Shown here piece after piece: positions 33,648 through 42,802 of a stretch of 64,000 nt of DNA. Source of the stretch: Pseudoalteromonas arabiensis (GTDB taxonomy: Bacteria > Pseudomonadota > Gammaproteobacteria > Enterobacterales > Alteromonadaceae); NCBI RefSeq assembly GCF_001550155.1, contig NZ_LRUF01000021.1, positions 570,121 to 634,120 on the forward strand, in the 5' to 3' direction. Under the pieces are notes generated by a model. It saw nothing but the letters and a program-made list of their open reading frames with translations. It was not told the origin of the DNA and did no database searches. Numbering within the stretch: the stretch's first letter is position 1; every line of letters begins with the position of its first letter. Both the position numbers and the translations under genes were made by a program.

Positions 33648-34729
33648 CTAACTTTCAGCAAGTTCAATTTCTATTGCTTTATCTACAAGCTGGCAATATA
33701 ACTCATATTCTTCTGCCTATTCTTTCATCCAGTCATGCTTGTTATACATTGCCATTACTCCACGCATTGTATGTCCGAGCATCTTTTCTGTTACATGTGG
33801 CGCAACACCATGCTCACGGAGTAATGTGGATAATGATCTGCGCGCATCATGTGGTATAAATTTAGCCATGTTGTATTTTTCAAATAAGTGCTCCCAAACA
33901 CGACAACAATAGCGGTTAATGCTATGTGTGATCATCGGTTTACGTGGGTTACTGCCTAGTATCATGTATTCAAAGTTCCCGTAAACTGTTGAAAGCCTGT
34001 TCAGGATTTCTTTCATCAAGTTAGAAGTTGGGCGCCTTATAGCTTTTTTAATTTGTTTTTGAATTTCCAGGTGGTACCGTCCAAACATCATTTTCAAAAT
34101 CAGAATGCTCCTACTTAGCTAAGCGAACCTCAGACTGACGGGCCCCCTGTTATGAATATAAGCTGCAAACAAGACTTAGTTGCAAGGGTTGCTCTAGTTG
34201 ATTCAATATGAAACCAAAGTTTAGCTATTTCATCTATCTGTAAAACGCGTTGACCGACACTCGCCTGTTCACCTATATCATTTACATTTAAATTTAACAC
34301 CGGATTAAAAGGCTTTACTAAGCCACGCTTTTCAGCCCAACCTAAAATTGATTTTAAGCGTGTTAGCATTGTTCCTGCTGATTAGCAGTCCCTTTGAGTT
34401 TTACCATGTCAAAATATTTGACCCATTCAAATGAATATTTGCTAATGTCGGTAGGCTCTTTACATTAACTTAGGCTCTCTACGAGGATCTTTCTTTTTAC
34501 TTAGCCAGTTCTGAAATAAAGATATGTATTCTTGCGCTTCTTTAATGCTCAGCCTAGGATATCGACCTAACGATATAATTACTTGTTTTCCATCAACTCG
34601 GCAACGATACTGCCAAGTAATTACACCTTTAGCTGATACCCTTACACTCAAACTATCTCTATGCGATAATACTTGTGGTGTTTGGTTTTTATATAGCAGC
34701 TTTCTTAATTTAGTGTCGCTGATTACCAT
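33648..34729 (-). pseudogene. Decayed P4-type tyrosine integrase (DUF4102 N-terminus)
   Basis: The N-terminal DUF4102 part (RDSLSVRVSAKGVITWQYRC, LGRYPRLSIKEAQ) is open at 34460-34729. The core-binding part continues in other frames. The catalytic Arg (GARQSEVRLAK) is cut off by an extra G in the GGGCCCCC run at about 34140 and by a TAG at 34111-34113. The C-terminal catalytic block (HDARRS, LGH, and the Tyr in MYNKHDW) lies at 33717-34097, where another TAG interrupts a tail that would run to 33648. At least four lesions make it non-functional. Confidence 0.85.
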
Positions 34730-34855
34730 TTAATACTTTATACACACTTAGCAAAAAATTTATACACACCATGCAGATATTGTAACGTATTCGAATAGAT
34801 AACAAAAAAGAACAAAACAGCCAAAACCTATGATTTTAAAGGGCTAAGAGACAGA

Positions 34856-36307
34856 ATGAGTGAACCAAAATACTACGAAAACCAACCAACAATCTACTGG
34901 CACGACTACGAGACTTTTGGGGCTAGCCCGCAAAAAGATCGCCCAAGTCAGTTTGCAGGTATCCGCACTGATCTAGATTTAAATATTATTGGTGAACCGT
35001 TAATTGAATATTGCAAACCCGCGGCAGATTACTTACCGCATCCAGAAGCCTGTTTGATCACAGGTATCACGCCACAAATTGCAATGCAAAAAGGGCTGCC
35101 TGAAGCTGAGTTTATGGCAAAAATTCATACCGAGTTTAGCCAACCTAATACCTGTGTAGCGGGTTACAACAGTATTCGCTTTGATGATGAAGTAACCCGT
35201 TATAGTCTATACCGTAACTTTTACGACCCATACGAGCGTGAGTACAAAAATAACAACAGCCGCTGGGATATTATTGATTTAGTACGTGCATGTTACGCAC
35301 TGCGCCCTGAGGGTATTGAATGGCCGCTTAAAGAAGACGGCACGCCTAGTTTTAAACTAGAGCACTTAACCGTTGCCAATGGCATAGAACATGCCGCAGC
35401 TCACGATGCATTGAGTGATGTAACAGCAACGATTGCGCTTGCGAAACTTATAAAAGAAAAACAGCCTAAGCTTTATCAGTTTTTCTTCGGCTTACGTTCT
35501 AAAAAAGCGCTCGCTGATTTAGTCGATGTATTTAACATGACACCACTGGTGCATACCTCATCACGCATCCCTGCAAGCCAAGGTTGCACTAGCTGGATTG
35601 CACCTATGAGCTTTCATCCGGTGAACAAAAATGCCATTATTTGCTTTAACTTAACTGAAGATCCACAGGTGTTATTAGATTTGTCGGTCGAGGAGTTACG
35701 CACTCGGCTTTATACCAAACACAGTGACCTTGGTGAAGACGAAGCACCGGTAGGCTTAAAGCTCGTACACCTAAATAAATGCCCTATTCTTGCGCCAGCA
35801 AAAACCTTGTTACCTGAAAACGCAGCGCGTTTAGGCATTGATCGCGAAAAGTGCCTACAAAACTTGGCTATCTTAAAAGCGAATACTGAACTTCGCGACA
35901 AAGTAACCGAGGTCTTTAATGAGCAGCGTGATTTTAGTGAAAACCAAAACCCTGACTACCAACTTTATGATGGCTTTACGAGCAATGCAGATAAAGCCAA
36001 GTTTGCCATTATTCGCGATGCAAGTCCCGAGCAATTAGCCTCGATGCAGCTTAATTTCGATGACAAAAAGTTTGCCACCTTACTATTTAGATACCGCGCT
36101 CGAAACTGGCCACAAACTCTTAGCCAAGATGAGCTGGCTACATGGCGTCAATACTGTCAAAACAAGCTCATGCACGGTGAAGATAGTCCATCAATTAGTG
36201 CGCAAGATTTTATGATCACCCTTGAAAACCTTGCTCATGAAAATGATGATAACGAAAAAAACCTGCATATTTTAAAAGCGTTGTACAATTACGCACAAAG
36301 CATGTAA
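34856..36307 (+). CDS. sbcB: SbcB, exodeoxyribonuclease I
   Basis: This is a 483-aa 3'-5' single-strand DNA exonuclease of the DEDDh family. Catalytic residues are in WHDYETFG (Asp, Glu), YNSIRFDDEVTRY (Asp) and AAHDALSDVTATIALA (His, Asp). An SH3-like region (about 200-350) and the helical exonuclease C-domain follow. It acts in mismatch repair and recombination. The gene is single and ends in a hairpin terminator. Confidence 0.96.
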   Translation: MSEPKYYENQPTIYWHDYETFGASPQKDRPSQFAGIRTDLDLNIIGEPLIEYCKPAADYLPHPEACLITGITPQIAMQKGLPEAEFMAKIHTEFSQPNTCVAGYNSIRFDDEVTRYSLYRNFYDPYEREYKNNNSRWDIIDLVRACYALRPEGIEWPLKEDGTPSFKLEHLTVANGIEHAAAHDALSDVTATIALAKLIKEKQPKLYQFFFGLRSKKALADLVDVFNMTPLVHTSSRIPASQGCTSWIAPMSFHPVNKNAIICFNLTEDPQVLLDLSVEELRTRLYTKHSDLGEDEAPVGLKLVHLNKCPILAPAKTLLPENAARLGIDREKCLQNLAILKANTELRDKVTEVFNEQRDFSENQNPDYQLYDGFTSNADKAKFAIIRDASPEQLASMQLNFDDKKFATLLFRYRARNWPQTLSQDELATWRQYCQNKLMHGEDSPSISAQDFMITLENLAHENDDNEKNLHILKALYNYAQSM

Positions 36308-36337
36308 TAAAAAACACGACATTTTGTCGCGTTTTTT
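36308..36337 (+). terminator. Terminator between sbcB and the convergent dehydrogenase gene
   Basis: AAAAAACACGAC and GTCGCGTTTTTT form a stem with one mismatch around ATTTT, followed by T residues on the + strand and A-rich sequence opposite, so it may work in both directions. Confidence 0.65.
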
Positions 36338-36352
36338 ATAAACAATATCACG

Positions 36353-37234
36353 TTACTTTTTATGTAACGCTTCAATACGTGCCAACAAGCTTGAGGTGTC
36401 GTAGCGGCCGCCACCTAACGCTTGTACATCAGCATAGTATTGATCAACCGTGGCTGTCATCGGCAAGGTTGCGCCGTTTGCCTTTGCCTCATCAAGCGCA
36501 ATGCCTAAATCTTTACGCATCCAATCAACAGCAAACCCAAACTCGTACTCACCCGCCCACATAGTTTTGTAGCGGTTTTCCATCTGCCATGAGCCTGCAG
36601 CACCTTTTGAAATAGTTTCGATCACTTTTTCACCATCGAGACCCGCTTGTTTAGCAAAGTGCAAGCCTTCCGCTAAACCTTGTACCACACCTGCAATGCA
36701 AATTTGATTAACCATTTTACAAAGCTGGCCAGAGCCTACTTCACCTAATAATTGGCTAAAGCGGCTAAAGGCAGCCATAACAGGCTGAACAACATTAAAA
36801 TCAGTCTCGTCGCCACCGACCATCACGGTTAATACACCATTCTCTGCTCCCGCTTGACCGCCAGAAACTGGCGCATCTAAAAAGGCAACACCTTGTAGTT
36901 TCGCTTGAGTCGCCACTTCGCGCGCTACCTCGGCCGAAGTCGTTGTATGGTCAACTAAATAGCTCCCAGACTCCATGCCCGCAAGCACACCCTTGTCGCC
37001 ATAAACAACTGACCGTAGGTCATCATCATTACCCACACACATAAATACAATTTCAGCGCCTTTTGCAGCTTCACTAGGCGTTTGAGCATATTGCCCTTGA
37101 TACTCTGAAGCCCACTTTTGCGCTTTTGCTGTAGTGCGGTTGTAAACGGTCACGTTGTGACCTGCGTTGGCAAGGTGACCTGCCATAGGGTAACCCATTA
37201 CACCTAATCCGATGAAGGCGACTTTCATTGACAT
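36353..37234 (-). CDS. NAD(P)-dependent beta-hydroxyacid dehydrogenase (3-hydroxyisobutyrate dehydrogenase family)
   Basis: This 293-aa protein has an N-terminal Rossmann motif GLGVMGYPMAGHL, the substrate-binding signature DAPVSGGQAGAENG and the catalytic Lys in GQLCKMVNQ. The C-terminal helical domain ends in DTSSLLARIEAL. Family members reduce or oxidise 3-hydroxyisobutyrate, tartronate semialdehyde or related acids; the exact substrate cannot be read here. No valine-catabolism genes are adjacent. Confidence 0.85.
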   Translation of the reverse strand: MSMKVAFIGLGVMGYPMAGHLANAGHNVTVYNRTTAKAQKWASEYQGQYAQTPSEAAKGAEIVFMCVGNDDDLRSVVYGDKGVLAGMESGSYLVDHTTTSAEVAREVATQAKLQGVAFLDAPVSGGQAGAENGVLTVMVGGDETDFNVVQPVMAAFSRFSQLLGEVGSGQLCKMVNQICIAGVVQGLAEGLHFAKQAGLDGEKVIETISKGAAGSWQMENRYKTMWAGEYEFGFAVDWMRKDLGIALDEAKANGATLPMTATVDQYYADVQALGGGRYDTSSLLARIEALHKK

Positions 37235-37348
37235 AAAACTGACCTATTTGAGTGATAAATTAGTAACAATTTCATTATCTCAATCGAATAACTAAAAAGC
37301 GAATGAAAAAAAGTTCATTTAAATCGTTTAAAAACACACAGGTAAAAC

Positions 37349-37864
37349 ATGGATAGTATATATCGTTTCAATGCCCAGCTTACATCCGGTGAAAATTTCA
37401 GCCTTGAATCGTTAAAAGGAAGAACAGCACTTATCGTAAATACCGCCAGTAAATGTAACTTTTCAATGCAAATGGCCAGCCTTGAAAAACTCTATAATGA
37501 GTATCAAGGGCGCGGATTTACAGTGCTTGCTTTCGCCTGTAATCAGTTTGGTCATAACGAGCCGTTAGATGGGCAGGAGCTACAGACTTTTTACCAACAG
37601 CATTTTGATGTTAGCTTTCCTATTTTTAATAAAGTATTAGTCAATGGGCCTGAGGCGCATCCGTTATTTAATTATTTAAAATGCCATACCCGCGGAATTG
37701 CGCAAAACCGCGCAATTAAATGGAATTTCACCAAATTTCTTATAAACTCAGAGGGTCAACTTGTTGCGCGATATGCCCCGCGCACTAAACCTGAAGCCCT
37801 CAAAATGGTGATAGAGAGTAATTTAAATGATGAAACTGGCCTTATTCAGTGCGCAAAAGTATGA
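37349..37864 (+). CDS. Glutathione peroxidase family protein
   Basis: This 171-aa thiol peroxidase reduces hydroperoxides. The peroxidatic Cys is in NTASKCNFS (most homologues have CGFT), the Gln in CNQFGHNEP and the Trp/Asn in KWNFTKFL, giving the full Cys-Gln-Trp-Asn tetrad. No signal peptide, so cytosolic. Its last 38 bases overlap the start of the dehydrogenase gene, indicating an operon. Confidence 0.88.
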   Translation: MDSIYRFNAQLTSGENFSLESLKGRTALIVNTASKCNFSMQMASLEKLYNEYQGRGFTVLAFACNQFGHNEPLDGQELQTFYQQHFDVSFPIFNKVLVNGPEAHPLFNYLKCHTRGIAQNRAIKWNFTKFLINSEGQLVARYAPRTKPEALKMVIESNLNDETGLIQCAKV

Positions 37865-38813
37865 ACAACCGTTTTTTGAAAGGAATCTAACTGAATACGC
37901 TGATTCGGTTTCGCTCAGTTATTTTGAGCAATCTCTCAACAGTACCACAACACCTTTATGCCATGGTTTTGATGCAGTGTGCGTATTTGTAAACGACACT
38001 GTCGATAAAGATGTCATAGCCAATATGGCCACTTTAGGTATTAAAGCCATATTATTACGTTGTGCGGGTTTTAATAATGTTGATTTAGCAGCCGCAAAAG
38101 AGCACAACATCAAGGTTTGTCGTGTCCCAGCTTATAGCCCTGAGGCCGTTGCTGAGCATTGTGTAGCACTTATGCTAACACTCAACCGAAAAACTCATAA
38201 AGCCTTTAACCGAGTACGCGAAGGAAATTTTGACTTAAATGGCCTGTTGGGTTTTAACCTGTTTCAAAAAACCATTGGTATTATAGGTTGCGGTAAAATC
38301 GGCTTAGCATTAGTGAATATATTAAATGGTTTCGGTGCAAAAGTGTTGGTGTGCGATCCTGTCGCTAAAAAAGGCGATTACACACTTTGCGACTTAGATA
38401 CACTGCTCACGCAAAGTGATGTAATTTCTTTGCATTGCCCACTAAACGAACATACTCATCACTTAATTGATGCCAAAGCATTTGAAAAAATGAAAGACGG
38501 TGTCATGCTGATTAACACCTCTCGTGGTGCACTGCTCGATACACAAGCATGTATTCAAGCACTTAAGTCCAAAAAACTCGGTCACCTAGGACTTGATGTT
38601 TATGAGCAAGAGTCAGAGCTTTTCTTTAAAGATCATCGCGAAGAAATCATGCAGGATGACATTTTTTCTCGCTTGGTTAGTTTTCCAAACGTGCTTGTTA
38701 CTGGGCACCAAGGTTTTTTCACTCAAGAAGCGCTTAGCGAAATTGCTTGCACTACACTACAAAGCGCCAACGAACTTAGCCAAGGTTTACCATTAACTAA
38801 CGAAGTTATATAA
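37827..38813 (+). CDS. ldhA: Fermentative D-lactate dehydrogenase (2-hydroxyacid dehydrogenase)
   Basis: This 328-aa NAD-dependent enzyme has the Rossmann motif GIIGCGKIGLALVNI, catalytic Arg in INTSRGALLDT, Glu in GLDVYEQES and His in TGHQGFFT. The entry YSPEAVAEHCVALMLTLNRK is characteristic of LdhA. It interconverts pyruvate and D-lactate. Translation starts at ATG 37827 or 37830 inside the peroxidase gene, so the two are coupled. A terminator follows. Confidence 0.9.
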   Translation: MMKLALFSAQKYEQPFFERNLTEYADSVSLSYFEQSLNSTTTPLCHGFDAVCVFVNDTVDKDVIANMATLGIKAILLRCAGFNNVDLAAAKEHNIKVCRVPAYSPEAVAEHCVALMLTLNRKTHKAFNRVREGNFDLNGLLGFNLFQKTIGIIGCGKIGLALVNILNGFGAKVLVCDPVAKKGDYTLCDLDTLLTQSDVISLHCPLNEHTHHLIDAKAFEKMKDGVMLINTSRGALLDTQACIQALKSKKLGHLGLDVYEQESELFFKDHREEIMQDDIFSRLVSFPNVLVTGHQGFFTQEALSEIACTTLQSANELSQGLPLTNEVI

Positions 38814-38833
38814 GGCAAAAGCACCTTAAATTA

Positions 38834-38867
38834 AAAAAGGCGTGAGATTTAAACCCCACGCCTTTTT
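38834..38867. terminator. Bidirectional terminator
   Basis: AAAAAGGCGTG (38834-38844) pairs with CACGCCTTTTT (38857-38867). It separates the convergent ldhA and NSS transporter genes and has T-runs on both strands. Confidence 0.8.
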
Positions 38868-38892
38868 ACTTATTAACTTGCAACTCGATACT

Positions 38893-40218
38893 TTATTGCA
38901 ACAACGCCACGTTCACAAATACCGCCGTCATCAATAACGGGCACACAAAGCGAATGTACTGAGCAAACCAATAATGTGGGCCACTCGATACTTGATGCAA
39001 TTTATTTCCACGCTGCCATAACCAGCCAACGGTAATAAAATAAAATAGTCCCATCAAGGGTAATTGGTACTGCGTTAGTACCATAATCACTAAGCCAAAT
39101 AACCAATCAAAGTTAAGGATGATCAGCGATGAAGCAATAAACACCACTAAGGTAACAAATAAGGTTGCTTGTTTACGCTCAATACTATGGTTTTCAACTA
39201 AAAATGCGACTGGAATTTCGGTTGATGAAATGGTTGAAGTCACCGATGCAATCGACATCAACACAAAAAATAATAAACCAACCACTAAGCCTACTTGTCC
39301 CATGGTGCTAAATAGCTCAGGTAAAATAGCAAAAATCAACTGTCCTTCGCCTACCAACTTACCACCGCTAAACACTTCTACGCCGTTATGCTGGGCAACA
39401 AAAATAGCCGGAATAATCAATAAACCCGCTAAAAATGCCACACCCGTATCAAGTAATGCAACGGTGCCTGTTAGTTTTGGTAAGTTCGCATCAGGCTTTA
39501 AATATGAGCCGTATACCATCATACAGCCGACGCCTAGCGACAATGAAAAGAACGCTTGCCCCATTGCAGCAATAATTAGGTTCGCATCAAGAATTTGGCT
39601 AAAGTCAGGCACTAAATAAGCAGCAAAACCATCCATTGCACCGTCAAGAGTGCCTATGTAGCCAATTAACGCCACTAATAACACTAGCAATAATGGCATT
39701 AAGCGGCGTGACCAAGTTTCGATACCTGATTTAACCCCTTTTAAAATAATGCTTGCGGTTAGAATAAGCATCAATGGCGTAAACACAAAGTTGCGTGCCA
39801 TTGAATCACTGTGTAAAAAGTGACTTAACTCAGTCAGACCAAAAAAGTTGGCAATTGGCTCGAGTGCGTACGCGAGCATCCAACCAGCAACGATTGAATA
39901 AAAGCTCAGCATCACAACAGCGCCAAACAAGCCTATATAACCAGCTGCAGCTCCCACTTTGGGTGCGGTGTCTTGCCATGCACTTGATAGCGCTTTAACT
40001 GGGTTTGCCTGCGCTTGGTGGCCTAAATACAGCTCAGTATACAAAGCTGGAAGTGCTAATAAGAAAATAACGATAAAATAAACAAGTAAAAATGCACCGC
40101 CGCCATGGTTTGCCGCCTGCGTTGGGAACCCCCAAATATTACCTAAACCTACTGCCGCACCAGAAGCGGCAAGTACAAAACCAATACGACTTTGGAAGCC
40201 ATCACGAACTTGTGCCAT
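38893..40218 (-). CDS. Sodium-dependent transporter, NSS/SNF family
   Basis: This 441-aa protein has 11 or 12 TM helices. The family signature is at the N-terminus: SRIGFVLAASGAAVGLGNIWGFP, with the unwound TM1 (GAAVGLGN) that binds Na+ and substrate. SNF proteins import amino acids or related compounds; the substrate cannot be predicted. The gene is convergent with ldhA and divergent from the PPTase gene. Confidence 0.92.
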   Translation of the reverse strand: MAQVRDGFQSRIGFVLAASGAAVGLGNIWGFPTQAANHGGGAFLLVYFIVIFLLALPALYTELYLGHQAQANPVKALSSAWQDTAPKVGAAAGYIGLFGAVVMLSFYSIVAGWMLAYALEPIANFFGLTELSHFLHSDSMARNFVFTPLMLILTASIILKGVKSGIETWSRRLMPLLLVLLVALIGYIGTLDGAMDGFAAYLVPDFSQILDANLIIAAMGQAFFSLSLGVGCMMVYGSYLKPDANLPKLTGTVALLDTGVAFLAGLLIIPAIFVAQHNGVEVFSGGKLVGEGQLIFAILPELFSTMGQVGLVVGLLFFVLMSIASVTSTISSTEIPVAFLVENHSIERKQATLFVTLVVFIASSLIILNFDWLFGLVIMVLTQYQLPLMGLFYFITVGWLWQRGNKLHQVSSGPHYWFAQYIRFVCPLLMTAVFVNVALLQ

Positions 40219-40366
40219 ACATCTACATTTCTGTTATTATTTTTCCTCATTAAACCATAATTACAGTCAACTGCGTAAACAATTTGCGTTTGTTCGTGCC
40301 CATACAAGAGCATTTGCTGTAAAAATAAACAAATCTAATTGTAGGGTTTCGTAAAAGCCACAAACC

Positions 40367-41107
40367 ATGAGCAGTCACTATTTTTCTAACACCTTAAAAA
40401 TTGATTCAGGGCTAAGTTCAACTGATAAACAAGTTGTACTTATGGATGCTTCACGTATCAATATCAGCTCCCTGCCCATTGAAAGGTTACTCAGTGAATT
40501 CGAGCTTAGTGTACTTACAAAGCGCAAAATGCCAGCCGCTAAGCAAGAGTATATTGCCACGCGCTTAGTGCTTAAGTATTTATTAAAACGCAGCAATCCT
40601 TTACTTAAAAACACACCACTTTGCGCAATTTCGAGCCAATTTGATGACGTAGACAACAAATTGAAGCTTCACTCGCCTTTAAGTGAACCAATTTGGGCTT
40701 GCTTATCACATTCCCGTGGTTTTATTGGTGCAGCGCTTAACCCCGAGCAAGATCAATTTGGTTTTGATATCGAACACTGTTCGAAAACACGCCCTTTTGT
40801 GAAGCTCGCCAAACATTTTTACGATCGCAATGAAGTTAATTTAATAAGTGGCTTTAGCGATATAAATGAGCAAGCTGGATGTTTTTTTAGAATTTGGACA
40901 CTAAAAGAAGCGCTTGCCAAAGCAACATCGCAACCTATCGCTAAACTTTTGAGCCCGAATGTGTTTACTGAAATCGAAAAACATAACCTCACGGCCTCAA
41001 GTAACACACTGAATGATTTTGACATAAGCGTGGTGGCACAAAAAAGCACTGACTGGCAGTGCTCTTTTATTAACTTTAACGACCTATGCCGCGACTTGGC
41101 TTTCTAA
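40367..41107 (+). CDS. 4'-phosphopantetheinyl transferase (Sfp/EntD-like)
   Basis: This 246-aa enzyme moves the phosphopantetheine arm of CoA to carrier proteins. Motifs are CLSHSRGFIGAAL, GFDIEH (Mg-binding Asp) and FFRIWTLKEALAKA (W-KEA). The order and length fit the Sfp class, acting on peptide or polyketide synthases or on polyunsaturated fatty acid synthases. No such synthase lies in this window. Its end overlaps the lysC end by 24 bp on the opposite strand. Confidence 0.85.
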   Translation: MSSHYFSNTLKIDSGLSSTDKQVVLMDASRINISSLPIERLLSEFELSVLTKRKMPAAKQEYIATRLVLKYLLKRSNPLLKNTPLCAISSQFDDVDNKLKLHSPLSEPIWACLSHSRGFIGAALNPEQDQFGFDIEHCSKTRPFVKLAKHFYDRNEVNLISGFSDINEQAGCFFRIWTLKEALAKATSQPIAKLLSPNVFTEIEKHNLTASSNTLNDFDISVVAQKSTDWQCSFINFNDLCRDLAF

Positions 41108-42463
41108 TAATCGACTATGAATAGCTTGAACAACAAGGTCAGACTCGCTCTGCTCCACCAAAAAGCACAGGTTATGTTTACTTGCACCATGACAAATTAA
41201 ACGAATATTAAAATCACTCAATACTTGCATTAAGTTGGTCTCTTGTTGTCGCAGTTGAATCTCAGAGCCAATTAGAGCCACCAGCGTTAAGTTATTCTCA
41301 ACCGACACATGACAAAACTCAGAAAGCTTATCTAAACAAGCTTGATCCAGCTCAGGACGTGATGCATTCGGTGCGTTATCTAACGTGATTGCAACACTGA
41401 TCTCTGAGGTAGTAACCAAATCAACCGAAATATTAAATTCACTTAAGATAGTAAATACACGCGCTAAGAAACCACTCGCAAGAAGCATTTCTGGGCTTTT
41501 AACCGTTAAAAGAATTTGGTTTTTACGCTGCGTGACTGCTCGGATACCTGGCTGCTCTGACTTTTCTTTTTCAATCCATGTGCCGCCTAATTGTGGCTCA
41601 CGGCTTGAACCTACAAACACACTAATATGGCTGCGGCTTGCCGGTAAAATAGTAGCTGGATGCAGCACTTTTGCCCCAAAGGTAGCCATTTCAGCGGCTT
41701 CATCAAAGCTAAGCCTTGCAATAGGTGTAGCTTTTACACATAAACGCGGATCAGTACTGAAAATACCCACCACATCCGTCCAAATATGCACACTCTTTGC
41801 GTTGATTGCTTCAGCCAGTAATGCCGCACTGTAATCTGAGCCGCCACGGCCTAAAGTAGTTGTTTGGTTATATTCATCACTGCCAATAAACCCTTGTGTT
41901 ACTACAACTTGCTCAGCTAACAATGGCACTAAATGTTTTTTTGCAGCAGCAGCTGTTGCAGCAATGTTTGGAGTGGCTTTAGCGAATTGGCTATCTGTTT
42001 TTAATACTTTACGCACATCAAATCGCACCGCATCTAAACCCTGGCCACGCAACACTTGCGTAAATAAATACGATGATAAGCGCTCACCAAAACTTAGCAG
42101 CTCGTCTTGCTCTGCCGCTGATTTAATCCCTTCAGTAGCAAGTACCTGAAATGCTCTTAAAGTCTCATTAAAGCCATGAGCTAAATCGGCATCAAGCGAT
42201 AGCTCAGCTAAAATATTCTCTTGAATAGCAATAACACCCGTGATGTGTTCATCGCGCTCAGCCGCGCTCAAATCACGTTTACACAATGCAACTAAATGGT
42301 TAGTAACGCCCGCACTGGCACTAACAGCAACAATACGTACTTGATTATCCGCGCATACAATTTCTGCACAGCGGCTCATAGCATCAAAATTAGCTACACT
42401 GGTGCCACCAAATTTTGCAACAACGTAATCTGATTTTGTGTTGGCGGCTAATTGGGTATTCAT
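41084..42463 (-). CDS. lysC: Lysine-sensitive aspartate kinase (AKIII)
   Basis: This 459-aa enzyme catalyses the first step of lysine, threonine and methionine synthesis. It has the kinase signature KFGGTSVANF, TLGRGGSDYSAALLA for the active site, and two C-terminal ACT domains (about 310-450) for lysine feedback. It is monofunctional; no homoserine dehydrogenase domain is fused. A lysine riboswitch lies in its leader, so expression is also repressed by lysine. Confidence 0.95.
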   Translation of the reverse strand: MNTQLAANTKSDYVVAKFGGTSVANFDAMSRCAEIVCADNQVRIVAVSASAGVTNHLVALCKRDLSAAERDEHITGVIAIQENILAELSLDADLAHGFNETLRAFQVLATEGIKSAAEQDELLSFGERLSSYLFTQVLRGQGLDAVRFDVRKVLKTDSQFAKATPNIAATAAAAKKHLVPLLAEQVVVTQGFIGSDEYNQTTTLGRGGSDYSAALLAEAINAKSVHIWTDVVGIFSTDPRLCVKATPIARLSFDEAAEMATFGAKVLHPATILPASRSHISVFVGSSREPQLGGTWIEKEKSEQPGIRAVTQRKNQILLTVKSPEMLLASGFLARVFTILSEFNISVDLVTTSEISVAITLDNAPNASRPELDQACLDKLSEFCHVSVENNLTLVALIGSEIQLRQQETNLMQVLSDFNIRLICHGASKHNLCFLVEQSESDLVVQAIHSRLLESQVAA

Positions 42464-42544
42464 GTCGTCTCCTTTTGTGGAAAACTATCCACAGAAATTC
42501 AAGAAGAACTCGGCAAGGGGGTGCTTTGAAAATAAAGAGTAGTC

Positions 42545-42681
42545 CATGCCAGAAGCTCTCCACCTAGTTTGGTGACAGTTTTGAGGATTCAGCCCCATAA
42601 ACCGAAAAATAACCGTGACGTCCAGCTATTTTTCTCGGCGAGTACTTCCCTCATTAATGGTCATTGGCGTTCGTCACCTCA
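42545..42681 (-). promoter_or_regulatory. Lysine riboswitch (L box) in the lysC leader
   Basis: The minus-strand leader contains the conserved core: GAGGTGACGAACGCC, GCCGAG, GGCTGGACGT, a CGGTTTATGGGGCTGAATCC stretch, CTGTCACC and the closing GGAGAGCTTCTGGCATGG. This matches the E. coli lysC leader in order. It begins about 220 bp upstream of the lysC ATG. Confidence 0.9.
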
Positions 42682-42742
42682 CATTAACTACCTAAGTATC
42701 GCACCTCTTCTGAATGTTAAGTTAACACTTGGTTAAAATAAC

Positions 42743-42767
42743 AAAGCCTGCTGTTAAAAGCAGGCTT
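42743..42767 (-). terminator. Terminator after nhaD
   Basis: AAAGCCTGCT and AGCAGGCTTT form a ten-bp stem (one loop of five bases), followed by TGTTATTTT on the minus strand. It lies between the nhaD stop and the lysC leader. Confidence 0.75.
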
Positions 42768-42802
42768 TGAAAGTTATCGTTTAGACGTCTAGCTGTCAAG
42801 TG

